Source of the DNA: Acorus gramineus
Lineage: Eukaryota; Streptophyta; Magnoliopsida; Acorales; Acoraceae
Assembly (NCBI GenBank): GCA_030737835.1
Contig: CM060855.1
Span: 3,032,478 to 3,096,477 of the forward strand
Length of the DNA: 64,000 nt
Direction of reading: 5' to 3'
Part shown: in pieces, positions 58,521 to 64,000 of the stretch
Position numbering within the stretch: position 1 is the stretch's first letter
Layout of the letters: each line of letters begins with the position of its first letter
The notes under the pieces: generated by a model
Database searches by the model: none
Told to the model about the DNA's origin: nothing
What the model saw: the letters and a program-made list of their open reading frames with translations, nothing else
Program-made: the position numbers and the translations under genes

Positions 58521-61090
58521 CTCCTCCTCGTCGAGGGTCTCATGAAGAATCTCGGCCTCTTCGGTGACGGTGGCGGCGGCGGCGGTGGTCTCTGTAATGG
58601 TTGCTTCAGTTTCTGTTGTGGTGGTGGTGGTCTCTGTAACAGGTGCTTCAGCTTTTGTGGTGGTGGTGATGGTTTTCATGGGTGCTTCAATGGCTTCATC
58701 TGTTCTAAGCCGTTCTAAGGAGACGACGACCTCTGAGAACATAAAAGCTCGAGCTTTTGAAACTCGGGTCCTGGTGGTGGTGGTGGTGGTCTCAGACATG
58801 GGTGCTTCAGAAGCTTCTGTGGTTTCTTGGTTTGTTGGGTTGGGTTGTTCAGTTGGGGTTGGGTTTTCAACTTCTTCTGGTGATTCTAATGAATCCTACA
58901 AGAAATAATAGATATATGAAAAATGTTGAGACTCATTTTTTTTTTTTTTTTAACTATCCAATGAGTATACCTTGTTCGAAACTTGGTGAAGCTAAGTTGT
59001 ATGTCTCATTAAAAAACTTTTGGGTTCATTCAACTTGAAATAGAGCGATACGTTTTTTGATCAAAACATATACATCATTGGATTAGATGATTTTACTATT
59101 TAAAAAAAATAAAAGCATATGTGGTTGAGTTTATTTTTACCATAAAAAAGACTAAGTTTAACATTTTCCAAGATATATTAGTGATCTACTGGTTAGTGTC
59201 AGATAGTCTTCCTTAAGCACGATATCTAGGAAAACTCAAAAAAATAATAAAAAAAATAGTCTAACCCAACCCCCTCAATTATTTTAACCCAAATATAATA
59301 TTTTGAAAATTTTAATAATTATTATGAAGCTATAAATAAAAGGATATGTTACACGTGAAAATAATTTTTTTGAATATATATCTCTCAACCAATCTTATAT
59401 TGTCAAAATCCCCATTTGAAACTCTAAAACCATCAATATTGAACTAGTAAAAAAATAGCATTCATGCACAATTTATCTTTTTTGAGGGGTACTATTGAAA
59501 ATAACAAATCATCAGAGATATTCTATGAAAATATAATTTTTTGAGTGTGTATATATATGTTGATATTATCCATTTATATACATATATAAATAGATTTTTT
59601 ATTTCATTATTATCCTGCTATAAACCAATAAAAATAAAATAATAAAATTGATGATGTGGCATGATCAATATCATTCATTATCTTTTAAGGGTAAAATCAG
59701 AAATAAAAATGTTACAAAGAAACAAAGGTGAAAGCTAAAACACTTAAGAGTTAGTGTGTGTGTGTGTGTGTGTATAGATGCAAGTTAACTTAAATAACCA
59801 TGATATAGACCAAATATTTAAAATATGGAATTATTCAAAAATTCCATTCAATTTAACATATAGAATAATAAATTTGTATATTATGTAATATACTTTTTTC
59901 ATATTTTAACAAATGTAATGTAACAATTTTTTTTTTAATTAAATTAGGATAAATTTTAAAAATATATTTAATTTTGAATTATTAAAATTTGAATATATTG
60001 AACTAACTTATTTAAATCAATAAATTTAATAAATATCTTTAATTTCAAATTATTAAAATTTGATATTGAATTTTTAATCTTCTTCAATCTTAAAATATAT
60101 TCATGATTTACAAAAATCTGATTTAAAATCTTGAATGTTGTGCCAGAACTATACACATGGTGTAACATTCTCGGTACATATGTATAAATAAAATAATGAT
60201 AGTGATAAGAAAATTTAAAAATCCAATAATTAATTAATAGATGCATTGATTTTTTTTATTGAAGGGTATTAAAAATAAAACACAAAAAAAATAATTATCA
60301 GTTTATTTTTTACCATGATTTCTGATGAGTAATGGTCTGTCTTCTTGAATGCTCCGATCACCTGAGATAATAAAAAATATAATAAAACTAAAGATGTATA
60401 CTCTTCTTTAAATTTATGTAAATCCAATGGAAAATATATTAATTGTAAAAATATTAATTAAAAGAAACCTAAAAGATAAATGTAGAAAGAAAGAGACCAG
60501 AAAAAAAACATTTCAAAGTTTTCTTCTAAGGAGGCCTATTTTATTCATGAATAAGTGAAATGACCAAATAAATAAATAAATGAGACAAAGAATTGTAAAA
60601 TATATATAACTAAGTTCAAATATAAATAAAAAAAATTAATTAAAACTCAAAACAATCATTTGAATCATAAAAATGAAACATGTATATTTTCAAAACCACA
60701 TCAAATGACAAAAATAAGTACTGCTCATTGTAGACCAAAAAGAACCTGATAAACAGAAACTAAAATAAATTAAATAAATTGTTGGAATTTATTATTATGT
60801 CCTTCAATAAAGATAAAAAAAAATACACAATTATACAATCACCATGATCTACCTAACTTAAATGACCCAAAAAAATTCCAATTCAAAATCAACCCACAAG
60901 AAAATTCAATCCAATCTATTGATACAAGATGAGAACTGAAAAAAATAAAAACAATTGAAATGAAAAATAAAAAATTGGACTCCCATGTGGAAGAGGAACA
61001 TGAAGGTGTTACCTGATAGTCACAAAGAGATGGAACTGAACAAAAATTAAAATTCGGTTTGTTTTTCTAAGGCTTGCTTAATTATATATA
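58521..61090 (-). pseudogene. Second copy of the acidic-protein gene, lacking the last exon
   Basis: Non-coding first exon ending at 61013, exon with terminal ATG 60314-60361, and Thr/Glu-rich exon 58521-58895 (125 codons, still open, starting DSLESPEEVENPTPTEQ). Donor and acceptor sites are all kept. The last exon of copy 1 (33664-33915) lies beyond the duplication edge, so there is no matching 3' end. It is probably a truncated paralogue, though a transcript reading through to new sequence is possible. The open frame may reflect youth rather than selection. Confidence 0.5.
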
Positions 61091-61248
61091 TAGATGGATT
61101 GTAGAGATCTTGGAGATCTGATATTCTGTTATAGTCTTATAGAATCAACTAAAGATAAGAAGTAGGGATTTTTGTATACATAAATTACTCTTTTCAATAA
61201 TACCCCTTGAAAGAGTTGAAATTGTGCAAGAATATCTAATACAGTAAT

Positions 61249-61870
61249 ATGACTAAACGTAAAAGTTTATATTATTCATGTATAATTTAAATATTTTTGA
61301 AGTATTATTAAAAATAGAATTTCAAATATGTCACTTTAATAAGATAGGATTTTTTTGCGAGGATATATGAAAAAATCCTCCAAGAAGTATTGGAGAGATA
61401 CTTCTAAGATACTTTAAGTGAAATGGAGATATTATTTAGATTTAAATACTATATTATCTATTACTTACTTATTAAAAGAATTCAATGACCCAATATTTTC
61501 ATTTTCCATTTTTATCCTTAATTTAATTTTTTAATTATATATTACTTATTTGTTAAAAGAATTCTGTGACCCAATATTTTTATTTTCCATTTTTATCCTT
61601 AATTTAAATTTTTTAATTACTAATAGTAAAAAAATTATTTAAATTTTAAAATTTTAAAATCATTAAATGATACGATCTGATCTAATAAGAATATGATTTG
61701 TTTAATTACTAAAATATTATTATCAAATTAAGATAAATCATAAAATTTTAAGATCAAAATAAGATTTTATTAAATCATATAAATATATTTTTATTTTAAA
61801 ATCAATAAATCATATCTACATATTCAAATTTTTTAATTTCAAAATTAAATATATTCACCATATATATCTA
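61249..61870. other. AT-rich DNA, possible Helitron-like sequence
   Basis: A motif TACTTATTAAAAGAATT then TGACCCAATATTTTCATTTTCC (near 61465) occurs again near 61550 and 62990, and in a related form near 21975 and 24340. It resembles plant Helitron 5' ends, but no 3' end was confirmed. No gene. Confidence 0.35.
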
Positions 61871-62841
61871 TAAAGACATCTAAGTCCCTACAAACATGAG
61901 AAAACCCATATAAGTCCCTATTAAAATTGGGACAGACGTACGAGTCCCTGAAAACTCAAAAAAACCCAATTATCATCCCTAAGTTAAATTTCTATCTAAA
62001 CTTAACGGAATATTCCCAGAATATTTCATCACATATAATTGTGTAGACATTGAAGTCCTTATAAACAGTCATAAAGACAAATTAGTCCCTGCAAAAGATA
62101 AAATTGCCCCTAAAAGACTTTTACATTAAATTGTGTATATATTATAGTCCCTATAAATAATCATAAAGACAAATTAGTCTCCGCAAAAGACAAAATTGCC
62201 CTTGAAATACTTTTACATGTAATTGAATAGACATTACAGTCTTTATAAATAATCGTAAAGACAAATTGGTCCCTCTAAAAGACAAAAATACCCTTGAAGG
62301 ATTTTTACATTTAATTGTGCATACATTGCAATTTAAAAATTAAATACCCTCTAAAAGACTGCAATTTCTATACAATTAAATGTAAAAATTCTTCAGGGGC
62401 ATTTTTGTCTTTTACATGTACCAATTTGTCTTTACGATTATTTATAAGGACTGTAATGTCTATTCAATTATATGTAAAAGTTTTTCAAGAGCAATTTTGT
62501 CTTTTGCATGTACCAATTTTGTCTTTTGCGGGGACTAATTTGTCTTTATGATTATTTATAGGGACTGCAATGTGTACACAATTTAATGTAAAAGTCTTTT
62601 AGGGGCAATTTTATCTTTTGCAATGACTAATTTGTCTTTATGACTGTTTATAAGGACTTCAATGTCTACACAATTATATGTGATGGAATATTCTAGGAAT
62701 ATTCCGTTAAATTTGGATGAAAATTTAACTCAGGGATGATAATTGGGTTTTTCTGAGTTTTCAGGGACTCGTACGTCTGTCCCAATTTTAATAGGGACTT
62801 ATATGGGTTTTTCCATGTTTGTAGGGACTTAGATGTCTTTA
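61871..62841. mobile_element. 971-bp foldback element (palindrome)
   Basis: It starts TAAAGACATCTAAGTCCC and ends with the exact reverse complement. The two arms (about 480 bp each, meeting near 62350) match imperfectly along their whole length. Each arm holds about three or four tandem units of ~85 bp built on AAAGACAAATTAGTCCCTGC and AAAATTGCCCTTGAA words. It lies between AT-rich flanks; no clear target repeat was seen. It resembles foldback/MITE transposons. The short open frame at 62315-62551 is a by-product of the repeat. Confidence 0.8.
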
Positions 62842-64000
62842 ACCCTAAATTTTATTTTCATGAATATGTTTTTTGTAATAGAATGAAAAAACCCTCATGA
62901 ACTAAAATAAATTATATAAGATGTACATATGAATGTGCATAATATACGTTATAAATCTATATATTTATCTATTATCTATTACTTATTACTTACTTATTAA
63001 AAGGATTATGTGACCCAATATTTTCATTTCTTTTTTTATCCTTTATTCAATTGTTTAATTATTCAATAGTAATAGATTTATTTAAATTTAAATTTTTAAA
63101 ATTATTCAATGATACAATCCAATCTAATAAGATCTCTTTTTATCCTTTAATCTTTAATCAATTGTTTAATTGCTAATAGTAATAAATTTATTTAAATTTT
63201 AAAATTTTAAAATTATTTAATGATACAATCTAATCTAATAAGATTGTGATATGATATGATAAAAAAATAATTATCTATTATTTATTAGATGTGATCCAGC
63301 TTTTTCATGTTTATTTTTACCCCCATAAATTTAATAAAAAAAATTATTTAATTTTTAAAACTTATTCATATTTTTTGTCGATTTATTATTTGACTTTGTA
63401 AATAATAAAATCAATGTACATGTTATATTTCATACATTATGTATTTTGTATTTTTTATTTTCTTTTATTCGATTGTTTTCAATTTTTTTTAGTCACACGT
63501 AATTTTTATTTATTTTTGAATATTTTGCTATTTATTTCCATTTAAGCTTATCATATTTTATTTTCAAATTTTTTACACCCTATTTTTTGGGATTCTTATT
63601 TAATAAAGGTTTTATTATTTTAAAAATCTTATATATATTTTCTTGTTTCTTTCATCACATAAATAAACTTGTTAATTATTGAAATTTAAAATATTTAAAG
63701 ATAATTTAAATTAAATAAATAATTGATAAAAAATGAGTTTTTTTATTTTAAATTTCATGATAGATAAAAGAAAATAAAAACACAAATCGATTTGAATGTT
63801 TTTTAAAATTTAAATTTTTCAGTTTTTTATTTTAGGATAAATATTCTAACCCATTCTCTCTTGATTTTAGGATAAAATTCACCTAAAAAACTATAAATGC
63901 TCCTCACCTCTCCTATTAAAGTTCATTCCATTTTTTAGCTCTTCATCTCTTTAGAAAAGAATTTTGCTTTTTACTTTGTATGTGTTATGATTTATGTTTG
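62842..64000. other. AT-rich repeat DNA to the window end
   Basis: Degenerate TTTAAAATTATT.AATGATACAATCTAATCTAATAAGATT blocks are repeated near 63090 and 63205. From about 63830 the sequence matches the block at 39840-39970 (GGATAAATATTC.AACCCA, ATCTCTTTAGAAAA, TTATGATTTATGTTTG), so another copy of that repeat runs off the window. No gene seen. Confidence 0.5.

Larger units (their letters stand above)
55603..61248. repeat. Segmental duplication, copy 2 (with internal tandem duplication)
   Basis: A direct copy of 34114-38290, 21.5 kb away and about 1.5 kb longer. The extra length is mostly an internal tandem repeat (about 56317-57482 and 57483-58640) and a ~370-bp stretch at 59770-60140 that replaces ~95 bp of copy 1. 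Elsewhere the copies differ by only a few percent. (AG)n at about 57027-57062 and (GT)n near 59755-59774 vary between copies. Confidence 0.9.

Noticed and set aside
62315-62551. 78-codon open frame as a small cysteine-rich protein
   Set aside because: It lies in the foldback palindrome, is internally repetitive and has no independent support.

Overview
This window is nuclear DNA from a flowering plant, most likely a eudicot. It is strongly AT-rich. Its genes are split by GT-AG introns, it carries two plant-specific WAT1-related (nodulin MtN21/EamA, UMAMIT) transporter genes, and most of the rest is plant transposon and repeat sequence. No bacterial-style gene, CRISPR array, rRNA or tRNA gene was seen. 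All gene models were read by eye from splice sites and reading frame, without transcript data.

Layout. 1-6.0 kb: four related non-autonomous Mutator-like (MULE-type) elements almost end to end, two of them with exact 9-bp target duplications, plus one CACTA end. 6.2-7.1 kb: a broken WAT1-type gene fragment split by a solo LTR. 7.1-10.8 kb: intergenic DNA with a likely old LTR-element remnant. 10.8-13.4 kb: an intact seven-exon WAT1-related gene on the + strand, followed 66 bp after its stop by a copia-type LTR. 15.8-20.95 kb: a second intact seven-exon WAT1-related gene on the - strand, convergent with the first, with two MITEs in intron 2 and two G-boxes upstream. 21.9-26.65 kb: a 2.3-kb tandem duplication that includes one end of a copia retrotransposon. 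That element lies on the - strand (25.8-32.0 kb), and the duplication leaves one insertion with three LTR copies.

33.7-38.1 kb: a candidate - strand gene for an acidic Thr/Glu-rich protein of unknown function. 40.7-42.8 kb: a PIF/Harbinger-type element carrying a captured, still intron-containing fragment of a DUF1685 gene. 43.6-53.6 kb: eleven head-to-tail copies of a ~905-bp unit derived from one end of the MULE family seen at the window start. 53.8-55.2 kb: a possible small spliced transcription unit. 55.6-61.25 kb: a second, direct copy of the 34.1-38.3 kb segment. It carries the candidate gene without its last exon and has its own internal tandem duplication. 61.9-62.8 kb: a nearly 1-kb foldback palindrome.

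The two WAT1 genes are predicted membrane transporters of the drug/metabolite transporter superfamily. Their relatives move amino acids, auxin or related solutes, but the substrate cannot be read from sequence. The most distinctive material is structural: an array built from a transposon terminus, chained MULE insertions, a transposon-captured gene fragment, and duplications with visible breakpoints. I did not find a convincing new biochemical system.
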